Of a stretch of 49,195 nt of DNA, positions 7,872 through 17,100 are shown in pieces (the stretch's first letter is position 1; the number at the start of each line of letters is the position of its first letter). The translations under genes were made by a program, and so were the position numbers. The stretch covers positions 1 to 49,195 of the forward strand of contig JACOTM010000008.1 in NCBI GenBank assembly GCA_016178305.1, given 5' to 3'. The notes beneath the pieces are model-generated. The model did not search any database, had not been told where the DNA came from, and worked only from the letters and a program-made list of their open reading frames with translations. This DNA comes from Flavobacteriia bacterium (GTDB taxonomy: Bacteria > Bacteroidota > Bacteroidia > Flavobacteriales_D > Crocinitomicaceae).

Positions 7872-10538
7872 ATGGCGGAAGACGAAATAAATGACAATAT
7901 TGAAGGAATGGATGAATTGAATGATGCTGCATCAGACAATTTAACTCCAACAGGAGATGTAATTATTCCAGTTGGTGGATTGTATGAAAATTGGTTTTTG
8001 GATTATGCTTCGTATGTAATCTTAGAAAGAGCAGTTCCTTCTTTATACGATGGATTAAAACCTGTTCAAAGACGTATTTTGCATTCAATGAAGGAGTTGG
8101 ATGATGGGCGATACAATAAAGTTGCGAACATTATCGGAAATACGATGAAGTACCATCCACATGGAGATGCTTCAATTGGAGATGCTTTAGTTCAATTAGG
8201 ACAAAAAGATTTGTTAATAGATTGTCAAGGGAACTGGGGGAATACATTAACTGGTGATGGTGCAGCGGCCCCTCGTTACATTGAAGCGCGTTTATCAAAA
8301 TTTGCGAGTCATGTTGTATTTAATCCGAAGACAACGAACTGGTTGACAAGTTACGATGGTAGAAATAAAGAACCAGAACAGTTACCCGTAAAATTCCCTT
8401 TACTTTTAGCACAAGGAGGAGAAGGTATTGCCGTTGGTTTGGCTTGTAAATTTTTACCGCATAATTTTATTGAGATTATTGAACAATCAATCAACCATTT
8501 AAGAGGAAAGAAAGTTGAATTATTACCTGATTTTTTAAATGGAGGAATGGCTGATTTTTCAAACTACAACGATGGTTTGAGAGGAGGAAAAGTAAGAGTC
8601 AGAGCCAAAATTAAAAAACTGGATAATAAAACATTAGTCATTCATGAAATTCCATTCGGTACAACTACAGGCTCTTTGATTGAATCTGTAATAAAAGCGA
8701 ATGACAAAGGCAAAATAAAAATAAAGAAAATTGAAGATAATACAGCTGCTGATGCGGAGATTATTATTCATTTGACACCAGGGGTTTCACCTGATAAAAC
8801 ATTAGATGCTTTATATGCATTTACAGATTGTGAAGTTTCAATTTCTCCAAATTCATCAATTATTGATAAAGAAACGCCTCGTTTTTTAGGGGTAAGTGAA
8901 ATTTTAAAAATTAGCACTCAAAATACAGTTCGTTTACTAAAATTAGAATTAGAAATTCGATTAGATGAATTGGAAAGGCAATGGCATTTTTCAACCTTAG
9001 AAAAAATCTTTATTCAGGAAGAAATGTATATTGATTTCAAGCATTATGGAGATAAAGAAAGTTTATATACTTATTTATATAAACGTTTTGAGTCGTGTAA
9101 AAAACTATTAATTCGTGAAATTGTAGATGAAGATTTGTTGCGATTAACTCAAATTCAAATGATTCGTATTACGCGGTTTGATTCTTCAAAGGCAGATGAA
9201 AATTTATTAAAAATTGAAGAGGAAATAGCTTCTGTAAAAGAGAAATTAGCAAATTTAATTGAATATGCAATTGACTATTTCAAAGATTTAAAGAAAAAAT
9301 TTGGAGAAGGAAAAGAGCGTAGAACTGAGATTAAGCAATTTGATACAATTACAGCAACAAATGTAATTATTGCGAATCGAAAATTATATGTTGATTATGA
9401 AGAAGGATTTATCGGTTATGGTTTGAAAAAAACGGAAGCTGTAAATGACTGTTCAGAAATAGATGATATTATTATTTTCTTTGCATCAGGTAAAATGATG
9501 ATTACCAAAGTTTCTGAGAAGAAATTTGTTGGAAAAGGAATTGTGCATGCTGATGTTTGGAAAAAAGGAGATAAAAGAACAATTTATCATTTGATTTATC
9601 AAGATGGACTTGGTGGGCCAGCAATGATGAAACGATTTTATGTGAATAGTATTACACGTGATACAGAATACGATTTATCTAAAGGAACAAAAGGCTCTAA
9701 AATGCTTTATTTTTCAGTGCACCCAAATGGAGAAAGAGAAGTTGTTAGTGTATTATTACGCCCACGTCCACATTTAAAACGCTTGAGATTTGATATTGAT
9801 ATGGGGGACATGTTAATTAAAGGTAGAAATTCAGCGGGTAATAGAGTAACAAAAGAAATTGTTCAGAAAATAACACAAAAAGAAGTCGGAGGCTCGACAT
9901 TAGCGGCGCGGAAAATTTGGTATGATACAGTTGTAGGGAGATTAAATGATGAAGGAAGAGGTACTTTTTTAGGTTCATTTAAAGGAACAGATAAATTATT
10001 GACATTATATAAAACAGGGGAATATCGTTTGAGTAATTTTGATTTATCGAATCATTTTGATGAAGATATGATTCATATTGAAAAATGGCATCCTGATAGA
10101 CCTATTTCAACCATTTATTACGATGCTGAAAAAGAAATACATTTTGTGAAAAGATTTTTATGTGAAGTTACAACAGATAAAAAAGTTTCTTTTATTGGAG
10201 AAGGAGAAGGTTCGACAATGGATGTAGTATCGACAGCTTTCAGACCTGAAGCTAAAATTGTGTATAACAAATTATTAAGAGAAACAAAAAACTTACCTGA
10301 TAATATTATCAATTTAGCTGATTATATTGAAGTTAAAGGCATGAAAGCGCAAGGTAATCAAGTTACAAAATTGAAAGTGAAAGAAATTGTTTTAACACAT
10401 CCAATTGAAGGTTTAGAGCCTTGGCCAGAAGAAAACAAAAGCATTGAAGAGACAGTGTCTGATGATGACTCAGATGATGATAATACAATGGAATGGGATT
10501 TATCGAATGAAGATGATGATCAGCCGACATTGTTTTAA
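7872..10538 (+). CDS. parC: DNA topoisomerase IV subunit A
   Basis: The DNA-cleaving subunit (888 residues) that partners ParE. The winged-helix core has KPVQRRIL, KYHPHGDASIGDALVQL and GNWGNTLTGDGAAAPRYIEARL, with the catalytic tyrosine at about residue 136. The WGNTLTGDGAAAPRYIE form is that of Bacteroidota ParC, distinct from the FGSxDGD...AAMRYTE form of GyrA. A coiled-coil arm spans about 340-490. The C-terminal part (about 500-860) is a weak beta-propeller without a GyrA-box. The last 30 residues are strikingly acidic (SDDDSDDDN ... EDDDQPTLF). It is translated just after parE, so the subunits should be made in equal amounts. Confidence 0.94.
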   Translation: MAEDEINDNIEGMDELNDAASDNLTPTGDVIIPVGGLYENWFLDYASYVILERAVPSLYDGLKPVQRRILHSMKELDDGRYNKVANIIGNTMKYHPHGDASIGDALVQLGQKDLLIDCQGNWGNTLTGDGAAAPRYIEARLSKFASHVVFNPKTTNWLTSYDGRNKEPEQLPVKFPLLLAQGGEGIAVGLACKFLPHNFIEIIEQSINHLRGKKVELLPDFLNGGMADFSNYNDGLRGGKVRVRAKIKKLDNKTLVIHEIPFGTTTGSLIESVIKANDKGKIKIKKIEDNTAADAEIIIHLTPGVSPDKTLDALYAFTDCEVSISPNSSIIDKETPRFLGVSEILKISTQNTVRLLKLELEIRLDELERQWHFSTLEKIFIQEEMYIDFKHYGDKESLYTYLYKRFESCKKLLIREIVDEDLLRLTQIQMIRITRFDSSKADENLLKIEEEIASVKEKLANLIEYAIDYFKDLKKKFGEGKERRTEIKQFDTITATNVIIANRKLYVDYEEGFIGYGLKKTEAVNDCSEIDDIIIFFASGKMMITKVSEKKFVGKGIVHADVWKKGDKRTIYHLIYQDGLGGPAMMKRFYVNSITRDTEYDLSKGTKGSKMLYFSVHPNGEREVVSVLLRPRPHLKRLRFDIDMGDMLIKGRNSAGNRVTKEIVQKITQKEVGGSTLAARKIWYDTVVGRLNDEGRGTFLGSFKGTDKLLTLYKTGEYRLSNFDLSNHFDEDMIHIEKWHPDRPISTIYYDAEKEIHFVKRFLCEVTTDKKVSFIGEGEGSTMDVVSTAFRPEAKIVYNKLLRETKNLPDNIINLADYIEVKGMKAQGNQVTKLKVKEIVLTHPIEGLEPWPEENKSIEETVSDDDSDDDNTMEWDLSNEDDDQPTLF

Positions 10539-10573
10539 TCAATAAAAAAGCCCTGTTCGATAGCCCTATATTT

Positions 10574-10604
10574 TTGCAATTTTTATCTTTCTTCCCTATA
10601 TTTG
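10574..10604 (+). promoter_or_regulatory. rocD promoter (-33 TTG, -7 TATATTTG)
   Basis: TTG at 10574-10576 and TATATTTG at 10597-10604 are 20 bases apart, a good Bacteroidota promoter. It leaves a leader of about 80 bases before the ATG at 10691. Confidence 0.6.
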
Positions 10605-10690
10605 CGAAACCAAAGGATGATTTCTCTCCAATACAAACGAGGAAAGGATGCTACACTATCCGTGACTAGTGAAATAAGTAACAATATTTT

Positions 10691-11935
10691 ATGAGTTTAA
10701 CAATGGAAAATTTAACTTCAACTAGCTTGATTGAATTAGAAGACAAGTATGGTGCACACAATTATCATCCACTTCCTGTCGTTTTGTCTAAAGGAGAAGG
10801 CGTTCATGTTTGGGATGTAGAAGGGAAACATTATTATGATTTTTTATCTGCGTACTCAGCTGTTAATCAAGGTCATTGTCATCCAAAAATTGTGAATGCA
10901 ATGATGGAACAAGCAAAAACATTAACTTTAACTTCTAGAGCATTTTACAATGATGTTTTGGGAGAGTATGAGCAATATGTTACCAATTATTTTGGTTTTG
11001 ATAAAGTGTTACCAATGAATACAGGAGCTGAAGCTGTAGAAACAGCAATTAAGCTTTGTAGAAAATGGGCTTATGAAAAAAGAGGCGTGCCTGAAAATCA
11101 AGCGCAAATAGTAGTGTGTGAAGGAAATTTTCACGGTAGAACAACAACGATTGTTTCGTTCTCAAATGATCCCGATGCACGTAAAAACTTTGGTCCTTTT
11201 ACTCCTGGTTTTATTCGAATTCCTTATGATGATATAGATGCATTAGAAAATGCGTTGAAACAAGAGAATGTAGTTGGTTTTTTAGTTGAACCAATTCAGG
11301 GAGAAGCAGGTGTATATGTTCCTTCTGAAGGGTTTTTGAAAAAATCAAAAGAATTGTGTGAGCGATACAATGCGTTATTTATAGCTGATGAAGTTCAAAC
11401 AGGTATTGCTAGAACAGGGAAGTTATTAGCTGTTCATCATGAAAATGTTCAGCCTGATATTTTGATTTTAGGAAAAGCTATTTCAGGTGGAGTGTATCCA
11501 GTGTCGGCAGTTTTAGCTAATGATGAAATTATGATGGTTATTAAACCAGGTCAACATGGCTCAACATTTGGCGGTAACCCAATCGCAGCAAAAGTTGCTA
11601 TTGCAGCGCTAGAAGTTGTAAAAGACGAAAATTTAGCTCAAAATGCGGAAGTATTAGGACAACTTTTTAGAAAAGAAATGCAACGAATCATCGATTCAAA
11701 TGATTTGATTTTGAAAGTAAGAGGAAAAGGTTTACTAAACGCAATTATTGTGAATGATACTCCTGATAGCTCAACTGCTTGGGATTTATGTGTTCAATTA
11801 AAAGAAAACGGTTTATTAGCAAAACCTACACATGGAAACATCATTCGTTTTGCACCACCGTTGGTAATGAATGAAGAGCAATTGTTGGAATGCGTAGCAA
11901 TAATTGAAAAAACAATCATTGAATTCAAAAAATAA
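10691..11935 (+). CDS. rocD: ornithine aminotransferase
   Basis: A PLP-dependent class III aminotransferase (414 residues) converting ornithine and 2-oxoglutarate to glutamate semialdehyde and glutamate. Signatures: [14 protein letters not shown] at the N-terminus (ornithine-specific), [14 protein letters not shown] (phosphate binding), [30 protein letters not shown] and the PLP lysine in [12 protein letters not shown] (Lys262), then [11 protein letters not shown]. The start could also be ATG 10703, four codons in; I keep 10691. It is monocistronic, with its own promoter and terminator. Confidence 0.95.
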   Translation: MSLTMENLTSTSLIELEDKYGAHNYHPLPVVLSKGEGVHVWDVEGKHYYDFLSAYSAVNQGHCHPKIVNAMMEQAKTLTLTSRAFYNDVLGEYEQYVTNYFGFDKVLPMNTGAEAVETAIKLCRKWAYEKRGVPENQAQIVVCEGNFHGRTTTIVSFSNDPDARKNFGPFTPGFIRIPYDDIDALENALKQENVVGFLVEPIQGEAGVYVPSEGFLKKSKELCERYNALFIADEVQTGIARTGKLLAVHHENVQPDILILGKAISGGVYPVSAVLANDEIMMVIKPGQHGSTFGGNPIAAKVAIAALEVVKDENLAQNAEVLGQLFRKEMQRIIDSNDLILKVRGKGLLNAIIVNDTPDSSTAWDLCVQLKENGLLAKPTHGNIIRFAPPLVMNEEQLLECVAIIEKTIIEFKK

Positions 11936-11960
11936 ATAATTTTCGAACTATATCGGTTAA

Positions 11961-11991
11961 ATGCCTTTCATTTGTTGAAAGGCATTTTTTT
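11961..11991 (+). terminator. intrinsic terminator of rocD
   Basis: ATGCCTTTCA (11961-11970) pairs perfectly with TGAAAGGCAT (11976-11985), with a five-base loop, then a T run. Confidence 0.88.
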
Positions 11992-12028
11992 GTTTGAATG
12001 CGACTGTTAAAAATCTAAAACTGTTTAT

Positions 12029-12036
12029 TATCTTTG
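12029..12036 (+). promoter_or_regulatory. -7 box before the phosphohexomutase gene
   Basis: TATCTTTG matches TAnnTTTG exactly and lies 25 bases before the TTG start at 12062. No clear -33 TTG. Confidence 0.5.
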
Positions 12037-12061
12037 TTTCAAACAATAAAATTGAACAGAA

Positions 12062-13471
12062 TTGGCAACTAAAATAAAATTTGGAACTGACGGATGGAGA
12101 GCCATTATCGCAGAAGAATTTACAGTAGAAAATGTAATAAGAGTTGCTGCAGCAACAAGTGTTTGGGTTAAAAAGAATTTTGAAAATCCAAGTATTGTAA
12201 TTGGACATGATTGCCGTTTTGCAGGAGAGCTATTTTTAGAGGCTTCAGTTAAAGTTTTTTTGAGTCAAGGCATTCAAGTGAAATTTGCAAAAGGATTTGT
12301 TTCAACTCCGATGGTTTCTTTAGCGGCTGTTCAATTGGGATGTTCATTAGGTGTTGTTTTAACAGCAAGTCACAACCCTCCTTCATACAATGGATACAAA
12401 TTGAAAGGGCATTTTGGTGGACCATTGTCTCCTGAGCAAGTTCAAGAAATTGAAGACATTATACCAGAATCTTTTGAAATTAATTTGGAAAAAATTTCAA
12501 TCGATGAAGCTTTTGCAAATGGTCAAGCTGAAATAGTTGATTTAGAAACGCGCTATGTAGAACATGTTGAAAAGAATTTTGATCTAGATGCAATTAAAAA
12601 ATCAGGTTTAAATTTGGCTTATGATGCTATGTATGGAGCTGGGCAAAATGTATTGAGAAGAATTTTACCAGCAACTCATTTGTTGCATTGCGAATACAAT
12701 CCATCTTTTTATGGGCAAGCACCTGAACCGATCGAGAAAAATTTAAAAGAATTAGAAAATTTCATCAAATCTAATGGTCAAATAGATTGTGCGTTAGCTA
12801 CTGATGGTGATGCAGATAGAATTGGTTTATACAATGGAAAAGGAGAATTTGTAGATTCTCACCACATTATTCTTTTGTTAATGCACTACTTGGTGAAATA
12901 CAAAGGGATGACAGGTAAAGTTGTTACTGCTTTTAGCGCAACTCCTCGAGTAGGTGTTTTAGCAGATCATTATAAGTTGGAAAATGAAATCGTTAAAATC
13001 GGTTTTAAATATATTGCAAGTATGATGGTTACAGAAGATGTATTAATCGGCGGAGAAGAATCTGGAGGAATAGCTGTAAAAGGACATATTCCTGAGCGAG
13101 ATGGTATTTGGATGGGCTTAATTATTTGGGAATTTATGGCGAAATCAGGTAAATCTTTGGATGATTTAATTAAAGAGGTTTATGCTATTGTTGGAGGATT
13201 TAAATTTGAAAGAAACGATTTACATATTACAGAAGAATTAAAACAAAAAATTATTGCTAAATGCAAAGACAATGCTTTTGAATCTTTTGGAGATTATAAG
13301 GTTGATCATGTGAAAACAATTGACGGGTTTAAATATTTCTTTGATGAAAATAGATGGATGATGATTCGTCCTTCAGGTACAGAACCTGTATTAAGAACAT
13401 ATGCAGAAGCTCCAACAATTGAAGAAGTTCGACAAATATTAAAAGAGACAGAAGCTACAATTTGTAAATAA
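12062..13471 (+). CDS. phosphoglucomutase/phosphomannomutase family protein
   Basis: An alpha-D-phosphohexomutase (469 residues) that moves phosphate between C1 and C6 of a hexose. All four domains show their motifs: KFGTDGWRAII at the N-terminus, the phosphoserine loop LTASHNPPSYNGYK (Ser103), the Mg-binding ATDGDADRIG, the sugar-binding GGEESGG and the phosphate-binding RPSGTEPVLRTYAE. Motifs alone do not separate glucose, mannose and glucosamine substrates. The start is a TTG immediately before ATKIKFGTDGW; no ATG lies at a suitable position. Confidence 0.9.
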   Translation: MATKIKFGTDGWRAIIAEEFTVENVIRVAAATSVWVKKNFENPSIVIGHDCRFAGELFLEASVKVFLSQGIQVKFAKGFVSTPMVSLAAVQLGCSLGVVLTASHNPPSYNGYKLKGHFGGPLSPEQVQEIEDIIPESFEINLEKISIDEAFANGQAEIVDLETRYVEHVEKNFDLDAIKKSGLNLAYDAMYGAGQNVLRRILPATHLLHCEYNPSFYGQAPEPIEKNLKELENFIKSNGQIDCALATDGDADRIGLYNGKGEFVDSHHIILLLMHYLVKYKGMTGKVVTAFSATPRVGVLADHYKLENEIVKIGFKYIASMMVTEDVLIGGEESGGIAVKGHIPERDGIWMGLIIWEFMAKSGKSLDDLIKEVYAIVGGFKFERNDLHITEELKQKIIAKCKDNAFESFGDYKVDHVKTIDGFKYFFDENRWMMIRPSGTEPVLRTYAEAPTIEEVRQILKETEATICK

Positions 13472-13479
13472 TTAATTGA

Positions 13480-13521
13480 CTGTAACTTGAAGTATTTGCG
13501 CTAGTTTACAGTTTCTTTTTT
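13480..13521 (+). terminator. probable terminator after the phosphohexomutase gene
   Basis: CTGTAACT pairs with AGTTTACAG with one bulged T, followed by TTTCTTTTTTG. The loop is about 15 bases. Confidence 0.4.
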
Positions 13522-13612
13522 GACTAAGACAAATAGTGATTTAATTCTGCAACATTTTACTTTAATTTGCCATTAAATTTTTTACTTTGGCAATTCATAA
13601 ATATGAATTTAT

Positions 13613-14680
13613 ATGGCAGGTTCTTCATTCGGTCAACTTTTTAGAATAACGACTTTTGGTGAGTCGCATGGTGTTGCGATTGGTGGTGTTATTGATGGTG
13701 TTCCTTCTAACATAAACATCGATTTAGATTTAATTCAAAGAGAATTGGATCGTAGAAAACCTGGGCAATCAACAATTGTGACGCAACGAAAAGAATCAGA
13801 TACTGTAGAGTTTTTATCAGGGATATTTGAAGGTAAAACAACGGGTGCGCCAATTGGATTTGTCATAAAAAATGACGATCAACGGTCAAATGATTACAGC
13901 CATATCAAAGATTCTTACAGGCCTTCTCATGCAGATTTGACTTACCAAGAAAAATATGGGTATCGAGATTATCGAGGAGGTGGGCGCTCAAGTGCTAGAG
14001 AAACAGCATGTAGAGTAGTTGGAGGCGCAATAGCGAAACAAATTTTAAATAAAATAGGGATTGAAATAGTTGCCTATGTTGACCAAGTTGGAGCATTGAA
14101 AATAACAAGTGAGGATGTCTTGGATTTTAATGAAATTGAAAAGAATCCAGTGAGATGCCCCCATAAAGAACTTGCGATTCAGATGGAAGAATTAATTAAA
14201 GTAGTTCGGAAAGAGGGGGATACAATTGGAGGGGCAATCAAATGTATCATAAAGAATGTTCCAATAGGCTTAGGTGAACCAGTTTTTGATCGTTTGAATG
14301 CTGAAATAGCAAAAGCAATAATATCGATTAATGCTGTTAAAGGGATTGAATTTGGTTCTGGTTTTTCATGTATAGAAATGAAAGGCTCAGAACACAATGA
14401 TATCATTCTATCGGATAAATCTACCAGAACAAACAATAGTGGAGGAATTCAAGGCGGTATTTCAAACGGAATGCCAATTGAATTTAGAATTGCCTTTAAG
14501 CCTGTAGCAACAATTGTTCAAGAGCAAATGTCAATTGATAAAGAAGGGAATAAAGTTTTAGTAACAGGTAAAGGAAGACATGATCCATGTGTCGTTCCAA
14601 GAGCTGTTCCAATAGTTGAAGCGATGAGTGCTTTGGTTGTGTTGGATTATTATTTAAGAAATAGAGCAACTCAATTGTAA
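13613..14680 (+). CDS. aroC: chorismate synthase
   Basis: The last shikimate-pathway enzyme, converting EPSP to chorismate with reduced FMN. The 355-residue protein carries all family signatures: GESHG near the N-terminus, [58 protein letters not shown] and the C-terminal [17 protein letters not shown]. The length is normal. It is the only shikimate gene here. A membrane-protein gene follows after 6 bases and is probably cotranscribed. Confidence 0.97.
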   Translation: MAGSSFGQLFRITTFGESHGVAIGGVIDGVPSNINIDLDLIQRELDRRKPGQSTIVTQRKESDTVEFLSGIFEGKTTGAPIGFVIKNDDQRSNDYSHIKDSYRPSHADLTYQEKYGYRDYRGGGRSSARETACRVVGGAIAKQILNKIGIEIVAYVDQVGALKITSEDVLDFNEIEKNPVRCPHKELAIQMEELIKVVRKEGDTIGGAIKCIIKNVPIGLGEPVFDRLNAEIAKAIISINAVKGIEFGSGFSCIEMKGSEHNDIILSDKSTRTNNSGGIQGGISNGMPIEFRIAFKPVATIVQEQMSIDKEGNKVLVTGKGRHDPCVVPRAVPIVEAMSALVVLDYYLRNRATQL

Positions 14681-14686
14681 GACTCA

Positions 14687-16510
14687 ATGAATACAATTAA
14701 ATTTTTTTTAAAAAAAAGTATTTTTTTATATAGCATCATAGTTGTATATATAATAATTTTAGGAAAACAAAGCGATCATTATTTTAAATGGATTCACCCA
14801 GATAGATTAGATCAATTCCATACACCAAATATATTATCAGATGGCAGTGGCTATTATGCTTATTTGCCAGAGTGGTATATTTATCAAAATGATTTTAATT
14901 TTGTCAGTAGTATTTATAAAAAATATAATCAAAATTTATTTGTCAATGGAATTGGAATAGATTCGAAAACAAATAGATACAAGGATAAATATTTTGTAGG
15001 AACAGCAATTTGTTCGACTCCAGTTTTTTTGATAAATCATGTAATTAATAAAATTGTATATGGTGAAGGTGATGGATATTCAAGAAGTTATCAATTAACG
15101 GTTTCAATTAATGCTTTATTCTTTTGGTTCTTAGGTTGTGTTGCAATACTATTATTACTAAGAAAATGGCGTATTGAAAATTTTTGGAAAATAATAATTA
15201 TTGGATTGTTGACTTTTGGTACGAATTTAAATTTTTACACGATTTATTTTCCTTCATTTTCACATGTTTACTCTTTTGCAGCAATAAGTTGGTTTATTTA
15301 TATTGGATATTGTTGGGCGGAACAAAGAGAATTAAGGTTTTTTATAATGATGTGTTTGTTAATAGGTTTAATATTTAGCATTCGACCAACTAATTTATTG
15401 ATCATATTATTTATCCCATTTTTCTTTAAAAATTTTATAGAATTTAAAAGTTCGCTCCTAAATATTTTAAGGAAAAAACCAATGATTTTTTTACTAGGTA
15501 TATTTTGTTTTTTACTTTTTGTTTTTCTTCAACTATACAATGTTTATACTCAAATTGGAGAATGGAAGCTAAATACATATTCCGATGAACATTTTGATTT
15601 TTTATTTAATCCTCAGTTGTTTAATGTTTTATTTAGTTATAAAAAAGGTTTTTTTGTATATGCCCCTGCGATGTTTGTCATTTTCTTCGGAATATATGGA
15701 TATTATAAAGAGAATAAATATCAATTTTTAGGGTGGATATTTGTTTCTTTCGTTTTTTTATATTTAACGTCTGCTTGGTGGTGTTGGTGGTATGGTGGAG
15801 GTTTAGGTATGCGACCATTTATTGATATTTTAAGTTTTTTAATCATCCCTTTTGTAATCTTTATTCAAAAAAGTCAAAAAATGTTTAGAATAATGAGTAT
15901 TCTTTTATTAATTCCATTCATTTATTTTTATCAAATATTACAAATACAATTTAATAAAAATATTATTCATTATGATTTAATGGATCAAACGAATTATTGG
16001 AGAGTTTTTCTTCAAACAGATTTAAGATTTAGCTGGTCTGCTGCTTTTAAAGATGAACAAATTCCTTCGAATGGCAGAAAGTTAGTTCAAAATTTTTATT
16101 TCAATGAAAACAGTTATGAATTTGATAATACAGCTAATGCATTGGTTTTGAATAAAGACCGATTTAGCCCTGTTAATCCTGTTTTTATTTATGTTCCAAC
16201 TAAAAAATATTCGATTCAAAACATAGGATTTACGATTAAAGGAAATTTAATGATTACGAAAGAAAATAGTAATCCATGCATTCATACTTCTTATTATAAG
16301 AAAGGTAAGATTTTAAAAAAATCTGAAACATTTATGGGCTATCGAATTCCTTCTATTAAAACTTTAGTTCCTTTTTCAATAGAATTGTATCCAAAGCTCC
16401 AGTTTGAAGATGTTGATTCTGTTAAAATTGAAATAGGAAGAGGGGAAATTCCAACGAAATATACGGCTTTAAAAATTGCATTATTTCGAATTAAGAATGA
16501 TAGCCAATGA
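14687..16510 (+). CDS. multi-pass membrane protein, possible GT-C-type glycosyltransferase
   Basis: A 607-residue integral membrane protein with about ten to twelve hydrophobic helices between residues 8 and 430, followed by a soluble C-terminal tail of about 180 residues. The first extracytoplasmic loop contains ILSDGSGYYAYLPEWYIYQNDF, similar to the DGxGYYxYLP signature I associate with Bacteroidota membrane glycosyltransferase-like proteins. A loop with WWCWWYGGGLGMRPFID lies near the last helices. The fold class is inferred from topology; substrate unknown. It follows aroC by 6 bases but has no obvious link to the shikimate pathway. Base composition is visibly more T-rich than its neighbours, as expected for a membrane protein. 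Confidence 0.7.
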   Translation: MNTIKFFLKKSIFLYSIIVVYIIILGKQSDHYFKWIHPDRLDQFHTPNILSDGSGYYAYLPEWYIYQNDFNFVSSIYKKYNQNLFVNGIGIDSKTNRYKDKYFVGTAICSTPVFLINHVINKIVYGEGDGYSRSYQLTVSINALFFWFLGCVAILLLLRKWRIENFWKIIIIGLLTFGTNLNFYTIYFPSFSHVYSFAAISWFIYIGYCWAEQRELRFFIMMCLLIGLIFSIRPTNLLIILFIPFFFKNFIEFKSSLLNILRKKPMIFLLGIFCFLLFVFLQLYNVYTQIGEWKLNTYSDEHFDFLFNPQLFNVLFSYKKGFFVYAPAMFVIFFGIYGYYKENKYQFLGWIFVSFVFLYLTSAWWCWWYGGGLGMRPFIDILSFLIIPFVIFIQKSQKMFRIMSILLLIPFIYFYQILQIQFNKNIIHYDLMDQTNYWRVFLQTDLRFSWSAAFKDEQIPSNGRKLVQNFYFNENSYEFDNTANALVLNKDRFSPVNPVFIYVPTKKYSIQNIGFTIKGNLMITKENSNPCIHTSYYKKGKILKKSETFMGYRIPSIKTLVPFSIELYPKLQFEDVDSVKIEIGRGEIPTKYTALKIALFRIKNDSQ

Positions 16511-16603
16511 ACCAATTATAAATTTGGAATATAATTCAATGAAGAACTTAAATTTGGAAGTAAAATAATAATCAATCGCAGGTTATAAGTAACAAGACTT
16601 TCC

Positions 16604-16611
16604 TATCTTTG
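16604..16611 (+). promoter_or_regulatory. -7 box before the DUF4293 gene
   Basis: TATCTTTG matches TAnnTTTG exactly and lies 15 bases before the ATG at 16627. Confidence 0.5.
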
Positions 16612-16626
16612 CTAAAATTTTTTAAT

Positions 16627-17097
16627 ATGATTCAACGTATTCAAACAGTGTACTTATTAGTTTCTATTATTTGTCTTTCAATTGTGTCTTTTGGAACAAC
16701 AATTATTACAGGGGTAATAGAAAATGGAAAATGGATATTAACGGCTCAGTCTTTGGATAAAAAAATGTCAAACACGGAATTGGATAAATTAACTAATTCC
16801 CCATTGTATCTGATGTTTTTAGTTGTAGCTTTACTTTGTTTATTAAGCATTTTTCAATATAAAAATTTAAAACGCCAATTAATGATTTCAAGACTGTCAG
16901 CCTTCTTGTATTTCTTGTCTCTTTTATTTTTAGGCATAATTGCTTTCAGAGTTTTCTTTTCAAATGCCGAAATTCAATCAACTCAATTTGGGATGGGTTT
17001 CTTTTTGTTGATAATAGGTTTAATAACTTCTATTTTAGCAATATACAATATTAAAAAAGATCAAAAATTAATTGATTCTTTAAATCGTTTAAGATAA
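16627..17097 (+). CDS. DUF4293 family membrane protein
   Basis: A 156-residue protein with four transmembrane helices. The N-terminus MIQRIQTVYLLVSI is the hallmark of DUF4293, a family found in Bacteroidota. A polar extracytoplasmic segment (about 40-60) separates helix 1 from helix 2. The function is unknown. ATG 16627 is chosen over an upstream TTG (16609) because the latter overlaps the -7 box and adds non-conserved residues. The ABC-F gene starts 3 bases downstream. Confidence 0.85.
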   Translation: MIQRIQTVYLLVSIICLSIVSFGTTIITGVIENGKWILTAQSLDKKMSNTELDKLTNSPLYLMFLVVALLCLLSIFQYKNLKRQLMISRLSAFLYFLSLLFLGIIAFRVFFSNAEIQSTQFGMGFFLLIIGLITSILAIYNIKKDQKLIDSLNRLR

Positions 17098-17100
17098 TAT

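Noticed and set aside
5977-10538. Reading the two topoisomerase genes as gyrB-gyrA
   Set aside because: The WGNTLTGDGAAAPRYIE active site, lack of a GyrA-box and the tight parE-parC arrangement fit topoisomerase IV.
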